Assembly (NCBI RefSeq): GCF_000301055.1
Contig: NZ_JH932300.1
Location: forward strand, 434,447-498,446
Source: Falseniella ignava CCUG 37419
GTDB lineage: Bacteria; Bacillota; Bacilli; Lactobacillales; Aerococcaceae
DNA: 64,000 nt
Direction: 5' to 3'
The notes below the pieces were generated by a model. The model had not been told where the DNA came from and made no database searches. It saw nothing but the letters and a program-made list of their open reading frames with translations. Shown here piece by piece: positions 36,860 through 46,421 of this stretch. Position numbers and translations under genes: made by a program. The stretch's first letter is position 1, and each line of letters begins with the position of its first letter.

Positions 36860-37567
36860 TTATGAATGTTGTGAAGCTTCTTCTGCTTCATCTTTAAAAT
36901 GATCAACTTGGTTATAGACTTCTAATTTAAATTGTCCGTTATGGTACTTAACAATCGATACAGAGGCATTTTTTAATGCGTCAGTTTGGTCAAAGTCGGC
37001 TACCAAACCTTCAATCAAGTTACGAATGGTCAGACCATGACAGGATACTAAGACATTATGTCCAGTTCCAGCATGACGATTGAGTAATTTGAGCAAGCCA
37101 GATTCAACACGGAACCAAAATTCAACATAATTTTCTGCATGGGCGTATGGGTCTTTTGCCTTCATTGTATTTAGCAGATGACGAATCTCAACATCACTTC
37201 CAGTAGGAATATCATGTTGAATTCGCGCGTGGTCTTTAATTTTTGGCCATACATCTTCAATCGGTAAGCCTTCAAAAGAACCAAACCATACTTCTCGAAA
37301 TTCAGGCATTGGGATAATTTCTAAACCATCAGAATGGTGGTTTTCCTCATGAATAATTTTGGCAGTATCGATGGTACGGCGCAAATCACTTGAGTATATT
37401 GCATCAAAATGAATGTCTGCAAGACCGCGTCCACTTCGTCTTACATCTCGAATTCCTTCTTTAGTAAGCGGTGCGTTGGACCATCCTTGCATTCGCTCAT
37501 ATAAATTAAAGTAGGTTTGACCGTGACGGATAAAATAAAATGTCACACCTTGATCATTACTTGGCAT
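36860..37567 (-). CDS. Histidine phosphatase-family protein (phosphoglycerate mutase-like)
   Basis: A 235-residue member of the histidine phosphatase superfamily. The catalytic RHG is at residues 14-16, with SDLRRTIDTA and the second His in LVSCHGLTI. At this size and with FREVWFGSFEG it is like the broad-specificity phosphatases (PhoE/GpmB-like) rather than glycolytic phosphoglycerate mutase. Substrate unknown. AAGGAGGAG lies before its ATG. Monocistronic, divergent from the YihY-family gene. Confidence 0.85.
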   Translation of the reverse strand: MPSNDQGVTFYFIRHGQTYFNLYERMQGWSNAPLTKEGIRDVRRSGRGLADIHFDAIYSSDLRRTIDTAKIIHEENHHSDGLEIIPMPEFREVWFGSFEGLPIEDVWPKIKDHARIQHDIPTGSDVEIRHLLNTMKAKDPYAHAENYVEFWFRVESGLLKLLNRHAGTGHNVLVSCHGLTIRNLIEGLVADFDQTDALKNASVSIVKYHNGQFKLEVYNQVDHFKDEAEEASQHS

Positions 37568-37688
37568 ATAATCTCCTCCTTATAGACCTATTATAACGTG
37601 ATATGAGAGTGGTGTCTAAAAAATGTATGTAATTAGATGAATCTATGATATGATTTGTATCGTCAGTAAACTAGGGAAGGAAAGTTAG

Positions 37689-38648
37689 ATGAAAAAGAAC
37701 CCAACATTACAACGACTGTATTTGACATTTCAATTGAATAAATCATCAGTCAGCTTTGGACGTTATTCTGCCGAGTTATGCTTTTACATTTTATTCGCAT
37801 TATTTCCACTCATGCTTGCACTGGCCAATTTAATTGCCGTCTTACCTTTCACACATCAAGAGATTCTTTCATTTATTAGTAAGTTATTACCTGATGAGAT
37901 TGAGCATTTTGTAATTGGTCTGTTAACCCAATATTTATCAAGTACCAGTTCAAGCGCATTCTCACTCAGTTTATTAATTTCATTATGGCCAGCTTCGAAT
38001 GTATTTAACACATTACAACGGCTGATGAATCGTATATATCGTTCGCCGCAACGCAAAAATTTTATTGTTGCTCGAATTTTTGCTTATATTTTTACGGTAC
38101 TATTAGTGATAGGAACAGTAGTTACAACATTTTTCATTGTCTTCGGTGAGCAATTGATTATATGGTTGTACTCACTTTTTCAAGTCGAGTTATTTCTATT
38201 AACATTTTTATCGCAACAAGGTTGGATAATTGTTATAATAAGTATGTTTATGATTTTACTTATGATTTATCACTTTATGCCAAATGTTGACTGGCCAATG
38301 AAGTATGCCATACCTGGATCCATTACAGCTTTCGTTGGCATTGCATTAGTTACTCAACTATTCCCAATTTATCTTTCATTCACGAATAATAATTTAACCC
38401 AAGATACAATCGGGGTAGTGATTATCTTTATTATTTGGTTATATTTAATTGGGATGGTCCTAGCATTTGGAGCGTTTGTCAATATTTTTTATTATGATTA
38501 CTCTACCAAATCATTAAATCAATTAATTGCGGAAACTCGGACCACAGATCATTATTTGGTATCTAGCGAAAGTTACAGCCCATACTTAAAAGCACAGGCA
38601 CTAAATCATTCTATTCAAGTAAATCCATCAAGAAAGGAAGCGAGATAA
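37689..38648 (+). CDS. YihY/BrkB-family membrane protein
   Basis: A 319-residue membrane protein with six or seven helices and the family segments SAELCFYILFALFPL and a central PNVDWP. The family was once mislabelled ribonuclease BN; its real role is unknown, with proposals in envelope function or transport. GGAAGGAAAG precedes ATG 37689. It lies one base before rodA, so it is probably co-transcribed with it. Confidence 0.85.
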   Translation: MKKNPTLQRLYLTFQLNKSSVSFGRYSAELCFYILFALFPLMLALANLIAVLPFTHQEILSFISKLLPDEIEHFVIGLLTQYLSSTSSSAFSLSLLISLWPASNVFNTLQRLMNRIYRSPQRKNFIVARIFAYIFTVLLVIGTVVTTFFIVFGEQLIIWLYSLFQVELFLLTFLSQQGWIIVIISMFMILLMIYHFMPNVDWPMKYAIPGSITAFVGIALVTQLFPIYLSFTNNNLTQDTIGVVIIFIIWLYLIGMVLAFGAFVNIFYYDYSTKSLNQLIAETRTTDHYLVSSESYSPYLKAQALNHSIQVNPSRKEAR

Positions 38649-38649
38649 T

Positions 38650-39828
38650 ATGTCATCAATTAGAGAACTACATCGTGACAATGAAAATCGAATCGACTAT
38701 GGCATTATTCTCAATGTTATGATTTTAGCCATTATTGGGATGCTAAGTGTTTACAGTACGACAGCAATGATTCAAGGTCAAGGGATTGTTCCAACGTTAT
38801 ATCACGGACTTTGGTATTTGATTGGGGCCATTATTATCATTGTAATTATGCAGTTTGATGGTGAGCAATTTTGGAAACTATCCAACCTCATTTATGGCTT
38901 TGGTATTTTTCTTCTTATTTTAGTATTACTTTTTTACGACCGTGAATTAGCAATTGAAACAGGTGCAAAAAGTTGGTTTGCCATCGGGGGATTAACATTA
39001 CAACCTTCAGAGCTCTTTAAACCAGCCTATATTGTATTTCTTGCAAAAGTTATTACGTCGCACAACAATAAATATATTCACCGTACACTTAAGACGGATT
39101 TTATGCTTTTAGGAAAAATCCTAGCTGCTGCAATCGTTCCAGTAATTTTAATTCAATTGCAAAATGACTTAGGGACTAACTTAGTTATTTTAACGATTAC
39201 AGCCGGTATGATACTGCTTTCAGGAATTAGTTGGCGAATTATCGTCCCAATCGCAAGTGCCGTTATTTTTATCGGGGGTGGTATACTACTTGTAGCTATT
39301 TTCTTTCCAGACTTTTTAACAGATAACGGTATATTGATGGATTATCAATTAAAACGAATTACCATCTGGTTTAGCCCATTCGAAGATACGCAAGGAGCAG
39401 GATATCAGTTGGCTCAAAGTATTAAAGCGGTAGGCTCGGGGATGTTATTAGGTAAGGGTTTTGGACAATCTGAAGTAGTCGTTCCAGTTCGTGAATCTGA
39501 CTTTATTTTTACAACGATTGCTGAAAATTTTGGATTTGTGGGAAGTGCCTTTTTATTATTAATCTATTTTGTGTTAATCTATCAAATGGTACAAACTTGT
39601 TTTAAAGTTAAAAATGAATATTATACTTATATTGCTGCCGGCGTTATTTCGATGATTTTATTCCACGTATTAGAAAATGTGGGAATGACAATCGGATTAC
39701 TCCCAATTACGGGGGTGCCACTTCCATTCGTATCTCAAGGGGGTTCGGCATTATTAAGTAATATGATTGGGGTAGGATTGATTCTATCGATGCGCTATCA
39801 CTATCGTAGTTCGATTTTTGAAGAGTAA
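38650..39828 (+). CDS. rodA: Peptidoglycan polymerase RodA (SEDS family)
   Basis: A 392-residue, ten-helix SEDS glycosyltransferase. Conserved stretches include GAKSWFAIGGLTLQPSE, LQNDLGT (holding the catalytic Asp) and the C-terminal PLPFVSQGGSALL. The RodA rather than FtsW assignment rests on overall look and on the presence of mreBCD in the same genome; FtsW or SpoVE is the alternative. AAGGAAG precedes ATG 38650. The GcvH-like gene follows after 20 bases. Confidence 0.88.
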   Translation: MSSIRELHRDNENRIDYGIILNVMILAIIGMLSVYSTTAMIQGQGIVPTLYHGLWYLIGAIIIIVIMQFDGEQFWKLSNLIYGFGIFLLILVLLFYDRELAIETGAKSWFAIGGLTLQPSELFKPAYIVFLAKVITSHNNKYIHRTLKTDFMLLGKILAAAIVPVILIQLQNDLGTNLVILTITAGMILLSGISWRIIVPIASAVIFIGGGILLVAIFFPDFLTDNGILMDYQLKRITIWFSPFEDTQGAGYQLAQSIKAVGSGMLLGKGFGQSEVVVPVRESDFIFTTIAENFGFVGSAFLLLIYFVLIYQMVQTCFKVKNEYYTYIAAGVISMILFHVLENVGMTIGLLPITGVPLPFVSQGGSALLSNMIGVGLILSMRYHYRSSIFEE

Positions 39829-39848
39829 AGAGAAATGGAGATTAAATT

Positions 39849-40139
39849 ATGTTAGATAATTTATGGATTGAAGAAAAAAACAATATTTTACGCATTGGTG
39901 TTAATGAAGTTTTTCAGGAAGAAGCGGGAGATATTGCCTATGTTAGCATCGCTGATTTAGGTGAAATTAAGGAAGATGACACACTGTTCAATGTTGAAGC
40001 AGCAAAAGCCGCGATTGAAGTGCCTTCGCCATTTAGTGGACGGGTTGTGGCGCGAAATGACCAAGCTGAACTTAAGCCGTCAATGCTGAATTCAATCGAA
40101 AAAGAAGATAATTGGGTCGTTGAAATTCAACGTTCTTAG
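39849..40139 (+). CDS. Short GcvH-like lipoyl-domain protein
   Basis: A 96-residue protein with a lipoyl hairpin: the predicted lipoyl lysine is in FNVEAAKAAIEVPSPFSG (about residue 57). Full GcvH proteins have about 125 residues; this one is missing part of the N-terminal and C-terminal regions and belongs with the short GcvH-like proteins. No glycine cleavage gene (gcvP, gcvT) is near. It could serve as a lipoate carrier for transfer to other enzymes. Twenty bases after rodA, so likely in that operon, and ended by a terminator. Confidence 0.8.
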   Translation: MLDNLWIEEKNNILRIGVNEVFQEEAGDIAYVSIADLGEIKEDDTLFNVEAAKAAIEVPSPFSGRVVARNDQAELKPSMLNSIEKEDNWVVEIQRS

Positions 40140-40147
40140 TTTGATTT

Positions 40148-40176
40148 AAAGGTATCGTTTCAGGTACCTTTTTTCT
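40148..40176 (+). terminator. Intrinsic terminator after the GcvH-like gene
   Basis: A 7-bp stem (40148-40154 with 40165-40171) followed directly by a T-run. Confidence 0.75.
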
Positions 40177-40195
40177 GTTCTAACGATATTTTTGG

Positions 40196-40201
40196 TATAA
40201 T
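40196..40201 (+). promoter_or_regulatory. Predicted -10 of holA
   Basis: TATAAT at 40196-40201 preceded by TTTGG; no strong -35 seen. Confidence 0.45.
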
Positions 40202-40250
40202 AGAATAAGAATATTCATTGAAGATTTTCATGTAAGGAGGCGAGGGGAAG

Positions 40251-41234
40251 ATGGTACAACCTATTTATATTCTAGAAGGTGATGAAGCTTTTTTAATTGA
40301 GCAATTTTATCAGCAGATTGCGCCAGATTCGGCACTGGATTCGGAATATGAAGTGATTTCAATGGATTTAGAAGATGATACCATTGAATCTGTATTGAAC
40401 GAAGCAGATTCCTATAGTTTTTTTGCTTCTAAGCGACTGATTACCGTTCATCATGGGGTAATCCTCTCGAGTCAAACAAATCTTAAGATGAGCGATACGG
40501 ATAAAGAAAGACTCAATACGTACTTTAATAATCCCAATCCCTCGAGCGTGGTTATTTTTCATCACGGTACATCCAAGATCGATGGACGCAAAAAATTAAC
40601 GAAAGTTGCCAAGAAACAAGGTTATGTTGTCGATGTGACGTCTCCGGATGAATCAAAGGTAAAGCAATATCTTCAACAATACCTCGATCATCACAACTTT
40701 CAATTATCGGCACACTTAGTGGATAGTTTATTAGTACGTGTTTCTTATTCATTAACCCAAGCGATAGAGGAACTTAAAAAGTTACAATTATATGCGTTAT
40801 CGGGTAATGAAATCGATGAAGCAACATTAACTCAGTTGGTGCCACGTACGATGGAGTCCGATATTTTTAAATTAACCAATGCACTATCAGCTAAGAAATA
40901 TTCCGAAGCCATTCAAATTTATGAGGATTTGATTTTGTTGAAGCATGAGCCAATTGCAATTTTTGGTTTGATCATTTCCCAATTTCGCGTTATGTTACAA
41001 TCTTGCATCCTTCAACGTCAAGGTTATCAACCGAGTGATATTGCCAAGTTACTGAATATCCATCCATATCGAGTACAAATCGCTTTTCAAAATGCACGTC
41101 ATATTTCTCTATCCTCACTGAAAACTTTTTATGATTATTTAGCGGAAATTGACTTTAAATTAAAGACGGGTGTAGGCATGCCTGACAATCACTTTTATTT
41201 ATTGATAACGCAGTTGCATCAATTGTATCAATAA
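40251..41234 (+). CDS. holA: DNA polymerase III delta subunit
   Basis: A 327-residue clamp-loader subunit that opens the beta clamp. N-terminal LEGDEAFLIEQ, VVIFHHGTSKIDGRKKL in the AAA-like region and a helical collar domain at the C-terminus fit HolA. There is no functional Walker A, as expected for delta. AAGGAGGCGAGGGG precedes ATG 40251. It converges on rpsT, its usual Firmicutes neighbour. Confidence 0.92.
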   Translation: MVQPIYILEGDEAFLIEQFYQQIAPDSALDSEYEVISMDLEDDTIESVLNEADSYSFFASKRLITVHHGVILSSQTNLKMSDTDKERLNTYFNNPNPSSVVIFHHGTSKIDGRKKLTKVAKKQGYVVDVTSPDESKVKQYLQQYLDHHNFQLSAHLVDSLLVRVSYSLTQAIEELKKLQLYALSGNEIDEATLTQLVPRTMESDIFKLTNALSAKKYSEAIQIYEDLILLKHEPIAIFGLIISQFRVMLQSCILQRQGYQPSDIAKLLNIHPYRVQIAFQNARHISLSSLKTFYDYLAEIDFKLKTGVGMPDNHFYLLITQLHQLYQ

Positions 41235-41237
41235 AAA

Positions 41238-41261
41238 ATCCGAACACGAATGTGCTCGGAT
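41238..41261 (-). terminator. Terminator of rpsT (also near holA end)
   Basis: A 10-base stem with one mismatch (41238-41247 with 41252-41261); on the minus strand it is followed by six Us. Confidence 0.75.
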
Positions 41262-41286
41262 AGCTTCTTTTGAACCATTGAAATTA

Positions 41287-41538
41287 TTATTTAGCATAAG
41301 TTGCTAAATTTGATTTTAGACGTTTGGCTTTGTTGGTATGGATAATACCATGACCTGCGGCGATATCAATACTTTTCACTGCGTTAGTTAATAATGCTTG
41401 TAAATCACCTTCGCCAGTCTCAACGGCGTTTTTGTATTTTTTGATATGTGTACGCATTTCAGATAATTTAGCGGTATTTTTTTCAGTACGCTTGATTGTT
41501 TGACGTGTGCGTTTAATTGCTGATGGATTGTTTGCCAT
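41287..41538 (-). CDS. rpsT: Ribosomal protein S20 (bS20)
   Basis: An 83-residue basic helical protein of the small subunit, starting MANNPSAIKRTRQTIKRTEK and ending with HTNKAKRLKSNLATYAK. Start ATG at 41538 is chosen over the GTG three codons upstream, which lies within the GAGGTG ribosome site. It has its own promoter and terminator and sits opposite holA, as in most Firmicutes. Confidence 0.97.
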   Translation of the reverse strand: MANNPSAIKRTRQTIKRTEKNTAKLSEMRTHIKKYKNAVETGEGDLQALLTNAVKSIDIAAGHGIIHTNKAKRLKSNLATYAK

Positions 41539-41567
41539 AATTGTCACCTCTTTCTTAGATAAGTCTT

Positions 41568-41596
41568 ATATTAATCATTTAGGTCGACAGAGTCAA
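41568..41596 (-). promoter_or_regulatory. Promoter of rpsT
   Basis: Minus-strand TTGACT (41591-41596), 17-base spacer, TAATAT (41568-41573). It overlaps the likely uvrB promoter region on the other strand. Confidence 0.7.
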
Positions 41597-41657
41597 CAGA
41601 CAATATTATACATGAATACTAGGACGTATTGCAAATTTTTTTAAAGGAATGAAATCA

Positions 41658-43649
41658 ATGGAATACAACGAATTTAAATTAAAAGCTCCTTATCAGCCCA
41701 GTGGTGATCAACCTCAAGCCATTGAGCAGCTCGTCAAGGGGATTCAATCAAATGAAAAAGAACAAGTGTTGCTCGGTGCAACTGGGACAGGGAAGACTTT
41801 TACGATTGCAAATGTGATTCAAGAAGTCAATAAACCTACTCTTGTTTTGGCACATAATAAGACCTTAGCGGGGCAACTTTATAGTGAATTATTAGAGTTT
41901 TTTCCGGATAATGCGGTCGAATACTTTGTTTCTTACTATGACTACTATCAACCGGAGGCATATGTTCCGTCTACGGACTCTTATATTGAAAAAGAAGCAA
42001 TGGTAAATGATGAAATTGACCGCCTGCGTCATTCAGCGTCATCTGCTTTATTAGAACGAAATGACGTGATAGTAGTGGCTTCTGTCTCTTGTATTTATGG
42101 GTTAGTCAATCCCGAAGAGTATGCCAACCATGTTTTATCCATTCGACAAGGACAAGAAGTCAGTCGTGAAGCTGTGATGAAACGATTAGTTGAAATGCAA
42201 TTTGTGCGAAATGATATTGATTTTCAACGTGGAACTTTTCGAGTACGTGGTGATGTTATGGAAATTTTTATGGCATCACGTGAAAGTGAAGTCATTCGGA
42301 TTGAATGGTTTGGCGATGAAATTGATCGAATTCGGATGGTAGATGTCTTAACAGGTGAGATTCAGCGTGAGTTAGAACACTATCCAATTTATCCTGCGAC
42401 TCACTTTGTGGCGGATCAAGAGCAGACTTTACACGCCGTTGATACGATTCGACAAGAATTGGAAATGCGACTGGAAGAACTACGCTCCGAAAATAAGTTA
42501 CTTGAAGCACAAAGATTAGAACAGCGCACGGTCTATGATTTAGAGATGCTCCTTGAAATGGGCTATTGTTCAGGAATTGAGAATTACTCACGGCACTTAG
42601 ACGGGCGATTACCTGGGGAGCAGCCATTTACGTTGTTGGATTTCTTTCCGGATGACTTTTTGATTGTCATCGATGAGTCCCATATGACCATGCCTCAAAT
42701 TAGAGGGATGTATAATGGAGACCGAGCTCGTAAACAACAACTTATTGACTATGGATTTCGTTTACCAAGTGCTTTAGATAACCGTCCTTTAACGATTGAA
42801 GAATTTGAAAAGCATGTACATCAAATTGTATATATTTCGGCAACACCCGGTCCATATGAATTAGAGAAAACCAATGGGCACTATATTGAACAGATCATCC
42901 GTCCGACGGGATTATTGGACCCAATTATTGATGTTCGACCAATCCAAGGTCAAATCGATGATTTAGTCAGTGAAATTCGTCAACGTACGGAACGCAATGA
43001 GCGTGTCTTTATTACAACGTTAACGAAGAAAATGTCGGAAGATTTAACAACCTATCTGAAAGAATTAAATATTAAAGTGAAATATTTACATAGTGATATT
43101 AAGACATTGGAACGAACGGAAATCATTCGAGATTTGCGTCTAGGAACCTTTGATGTATTAGTAGGAATTAACTTACTGCGAGAGGGGATCGATGTCCCTG
43201 AAGTCTCACTAGTAGTTATCTTAGATGCCGATAAGGAAGGGTTCTTACGTGGCGAGCGCGCGTTGATTCAGACCATCGGGCGAGCTGCGCGAAACGAGAA
43301 CGGGCATGTCATTATGTATGCTGATCGAGTCACCGAATCGATGCAATTTGCGATCGATGAAACGCATCGTCGTCGCGAGATTCAACAAGCATACAATGAA
43401 GCTCACAATATTACACCTAAGACGGTGAAAAAAGAAATTCGTGATTTAATCCGTATTTCACATGAGGTCGCGCCAGAAGAACAAGAGGAGAATTTCTTAA
43501 CACAATTCAAATCACTATCGAAATTGCAGCGTGAAGAAGAATTGGAGCGAATGGATTTACAAATGCGTCAATATGCGAAAGATATGAATTTTGAAGCCGC
43601 TGCGCAGTTGCGAGATATTATTTTAGAATTAAAAGCAACTTATATGAAA
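41658..43649 (+). CDS. uvrB: UvrABC system protein B
   Basis: About 664 residues (stop codon at 43650-43652). UvrB verifies damage in nucleotide excision repair. Walker A GATGTGKT at residues 40-47, the beta-hairpin region [14 protein letters not shown] motif, helicase motif [11 protein letters not shown], and a C-terminal UVR domain ([14 protein letters not shown]). ATG 41658 is chosen: AAAGGA ends directly at the earlier ATG 41649. No LexA box was found just upstream, unlike many uvrB genes. No uvrA follows. Confidence 0.95.
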
Positions 43650-43729
43650 TAATTGTTTCAAAGCTGTTTTATATTTAATAGCAAAGCGTTATACTTAGAA
43701 TTAATGATTTTAGAATTGGAGGGAGACAA

Positions 43730-45790
43730 ATGCAACGAAAACGCGTGTTAAGTTTTGATGGATTGAAAGGACTGGCAATTATTTCAGTCATTGCTTATCA
43801 TTTGTTTCCATCAATTTTTCCGGGTGGGTTTTTACTTGTTAATACATTTTTAGTGGTCGGAGGATATTTCTTTGCTCGTAGTTTTGAGAAATTGCAAAGT
43901 TATGATGCACCATTGAACTTTTCAGGCTATGGACAGTTAATATCGAAAACGATTCAGCGTCTATTTTATCCATTATTATGGATGATGATGGCAATTGTCA
44001 TTGCTTGGCTTTTTATTCACCCAGTTGCGTTAAAGTCGGTTCGCAATGACTTGTTAAGCGGATTATTTTTCTACAACAATCTTTTTCAAATATTTTCGGA
44101 CCGATCCTACTTTGTTCAAATGACAAGCGCTTCGCCGTTTACCCATTTGTGGTATGTCGCAATTTATATGCAGTCGCTTGTGATTGCCAGTATCTTAATG
44201 ATGGGCATTCACCAATTTAAATTATCAATTCCATCTAAAGGAATTATTTGGATTGTGATTGCTACGATGTGTCACACTTTGGCTATATTTATCTATCAGC
44301 CGGGGAGAGATCCGAGCCGTGTATATTATGGTATTGATACTCGTTTTGCTTCGTTTGCTTTAGGTATTGCGACGGCTTATATGGTGCCGACCCTATTGAA
44401 TATCCTTTATCGTTTTAAGTACAAACAGTGGGTTTATCACCTTCTCGCATTAGCTTCACTCGGTAGTGCAATTGCATTGGTCTTTACCCAAAATGACCGT
44501 TCTGATATTACTTATATGTTATGGATGGCTGTCTATAATTGGATTAGTGCGGGGTTGATTATAAGTATCACTATTGGTGCACCAATATTATCACTGCTTC
44601 TCTCAGTGAAGCCTTTGTATTTATTAGGTCGACGCTCTTATTCTTATTATCTATGGTACTATCCAATTATTATCTTTTATTTAAGCCAATATCGGCGTTT
44701 AGGGGAAAATATTCATCTAATTGCGGTGGCATCAATCGTGACAATTCTTCTAATTGGTGAGTTGTCTTACCGTTGGATTGAACAAGATCAATTGAATATT
44801 TGGTTTGGAACTCATTGGGATTGGAAACAAGACAGCCAAGAAATTATTACATTAATTGAACAGCGTCAATTTTTGCATTTTAAATTTATTAAATTCTTTG
44901 GTTTTATTGTTCTATGTTTATTGTTTATTCGGGGTCTCATCGCTTCAGCTAACGATAAGTCATTAGCAACGTTTGACCTAGAGTATCGCTTGTATCAACA
45001 GAGCGTTCATGTACAATCGGATGATGTTTACCCAGCATCTCGAGAATTAGTTAAGACGCAAGAATTTATAAAGGATATAGATCAACAGTATCAAACGCTT
45101 CTTTCAACGGAACTTGTCGTACCTGATCCAATGAAACAATTGGCTGCGATTTTAAAACAACAACCGGAAGTTGATTTATCGATGATTGATAATTTACTTG
45201 CCGAACACGAAGAAGCTTTTGAAAATGCTGAAGTGTATCATCCAATTGTATTCAACGAACTAACTTCGAGCGAGTTACTCTTTGCAACCGAAGTTCCAGT
45301 AACCATCTTCGGAGATTCATTAGCGTTTATTACTGGACCTTATGCGATTGATGTTTTCCAAAATGGAAATTACTTTGGTGAAAGTAGTCTTCAAATATGG
45401 GATGCTCTACCGATGTTAAGGGAATTGGTTCAAGAGGGCGTGGTGAAAGAAAATGTAGTTGTCATTTTAGGAACCAATGCTGGTTTAGACCAACCTGCGG
45501 TGGATGAACTGATGGAAATACTAGGTCCTGATCGCAATGTATTTCTCGTCAATACCAACTCACGGGTTTTCCATATTAAAGAAGTTAATGATATTATTAA
45601 AGCTACTTCGGAAAAATTCCCGAATGCCTATGAAGTAGACTGGTATAATTATCAAAAAGGGAATCCAGATTGGTATACCTTTGATGAGATTCATCATAGT
45701 GAACTCGGTATGGAGCACTTTATTGTTATTGTAACTCGTACGATGTATCAAGTGTTCGGAGCTGATTTTATTACGAATTTAAATCAGTAG
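43730..45790 (+). CDS. OatA-like acyltransferase with C-terminal SGNH domain
   Basis: A 686-residue protein: an N-terminal acyltransferase-3 domain of about ten helices (SFDGLKGLAIISVIAYHLFP, conserved His), one more helix near residue 390, then an extracellular SGNH esterase-like domain with Ser530 (IFGDSLAF) and Asp652/His655 (DEIHHSELG). This two-part plan is that of OatA, which O-acetylates peptidoglycan and confers lysozyme resistance; teichoic acid or polysaccharide acetylation is possible. GGAGGG precedes ATG 43730. Single gene; no terminator seen behind it. Confidence 0.88.
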   Translation: MQRKRVLSFDGLKGLAIISVIAYHLFPSIFPGGFLLVNTFLVVGGYFFARSFEKLQSYDAPLNFSGYGQLISKTIQRLFYPLLWMMMAIVIAWLFIHPVALKSVRNDLLSGLFFYNNLFQIFSDRSYFVQMTSASPFTHLWYVAIYMQSLVIASILMMGIHQFKLSIPSKGIIWIVIATMCHTLAIFIYQPGRDPSRVYYGIDTRFASFALGIATAYMVPTLLNILYRFKYKQWVYHLLALASLGSAIALVFTQNDRSDITYMLWMAVYNWISAGLIISITIGAPILSLLLSVKPLYLLGRRSYSYYLWYYPIIIFYLSQYRRLGENIHLIAVASIVTILLIGELSYRWIEQDQLNIWFGTHWDWKQDSQEIITLIEQRQFLHFKFIKFFGFIVLCLLFIRGLIASANDKSLATFDLEYRLYQQSVHVQSDDVYPASRELVKTQEFIKDIDQQYQTLLSTELVVPDPMKQLAAILKQQPEVDLSMIDNLLAEHEEAFENAEVYHPIVFNELTSSELLFATEVPVTIFGDSLAFITGPYAIDVFQNGNYFGESSLQIWDALPMLRELVQEGVVKENVVVILGTNAGLDQPAVDELMEILGPDRNVFLVNTNSRVFHIKEVNDIIKATSEKFPNAYEVDWYNYQKGNPDWYTFDEIHHSELGMEHFIVIVTRTMYQVFGADFITNLNQ

Positions 45791-45803
45791 ACACGAAAAA
45801 GGC

Positions 45804-45832
45804 TTGCAATCCTTTTGAAAGTTTAGTACATT
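45804..45832 (+). promoter_or_regulatory. Promoter of rpsO
   Basis: TTGCAA (45804-45809), 17-base spacer, TACATT (45827-45832), just after the acyltransferase stop. Confidence 0.55.
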
Positions 45833-45884
45833 AATCAAGTAGTCATTCGTTGCTGATTCCATCCGATGCTTGACTAATTTTTTT

Positions 45885-45962
45885 AAAGAGGACCTCTGCT
45901 CAGATAAACGATTCACTCGACGTTTTTCTTGGCTGAGGATTATGAAAGAAAGGGTGATAAAG
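45885..45962 (+). promoter_or_regulatory. Possible S15 leader
   Basis: Untranslated RNA before rpsO in which CCTCTGCTCAG (45894-45904) can pair with CTGAGG (45931-45936) around an A/C-rich loop, followed by the ribosome site AAAGGGTG. S15 autoregulates through leader structures in several bacterial groups. The class cannot be named from reading alone. Confidence 0.45.
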
Positions 45963-46232
45963 ATGGCTATTTCAGCAGAACGTAAGCGTGAAATTATCGC
46001 AGAATACGCCACACATGAAGGAGATACTGGTTCACCAGAAGTACAAATTGCTTTATTGACAGAGGATATTAACTCTCTGAACGAGCATATTCGTACACAT
46101 AAGAAAGATTTCCATTCATACCGTGGATTAATGAAAAAAATCGGTCGTCGTCGTAACTTATTAGCATACTTACGCGACAACGATGTAAGTCGTTACCGTG
46201 ATTTAATTCAACGTCTTGGATTACGTCGTTAA
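45963..46232 (+). CDS. rpsO: Ribosomal protein S15 (uS15)
   Basis: An 89-residue protein that organises the central domain of 16S r[28 protein letters not shown] and RRNLLAYLR are the family hallmarks. The open frame extends back to 45870, but ATG 45963 with AAAGGGTG matches family length exactly. It is placed before pnp, the classical rpsO-pnp arrangement, though a terminator separates them here. Confidence 0.97.
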   Translation: MAISAERKREIIAEYATHEGDTGSPEVQIALLTEDINSLNEHIRTHKKDFHSYRGLMKKIGRRRNLLAYLRDNDVSRYRDLIQRLGLRR

Positions 46233-46239
46233 TTTAATG

Positions 46240-46278
46240 AACTCTTCCTGGTTATTCTGGGAAGAGTTTTGTTATTTT
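46240..46278 (+). terminator. Intrinsic terminator after rpsO
   Basis: A 9-bp stem (46240-46248 with 46260-46268), then T-rich tail. It decouples rpsO from pnp. Confidence 0.8.
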
Positions 46279-46303
46279 ATAGCGTTATAAGTTTAAACTA
46301 TGC

Positions 46304-46309
46304 TACAAT
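46304..46309 (+). promoter_or_regulatory. Predicted -10 of pnp
   Basis: Extended -10 TG-C-TACAAT (hexamer 46304-46309). The leader to ATG 46422 is about 105 nt and its ends can pair (TACTACT near 46334 with AGTAGTGA near 46384), which may relate to leader-based pnp autoregulation. Confidence 0.45.
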
Positions 46310-46421
46310 AAGCGTATCATGGATGCTTATTTTACTACTATACAAGTATGAGGCAGTCACGTTGGGGTGCTTGATATTTGTTTAGTAGTGAATTGGCACG
46401 AAAAATTGAAGGAGAGATGTA

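Noticed and set aside
42292..42627. 111-codon minus-strand frame inside uvrB
   Set aside because: Lies entirely over a conserved uvrB domain and has no ribosome site.
45779..46180. 133-codon minus-strand frame over the rpsO region
   Set aside because: Antisense to rpsO and its leader; low-complexity Arg/Ser-rich product without family features.
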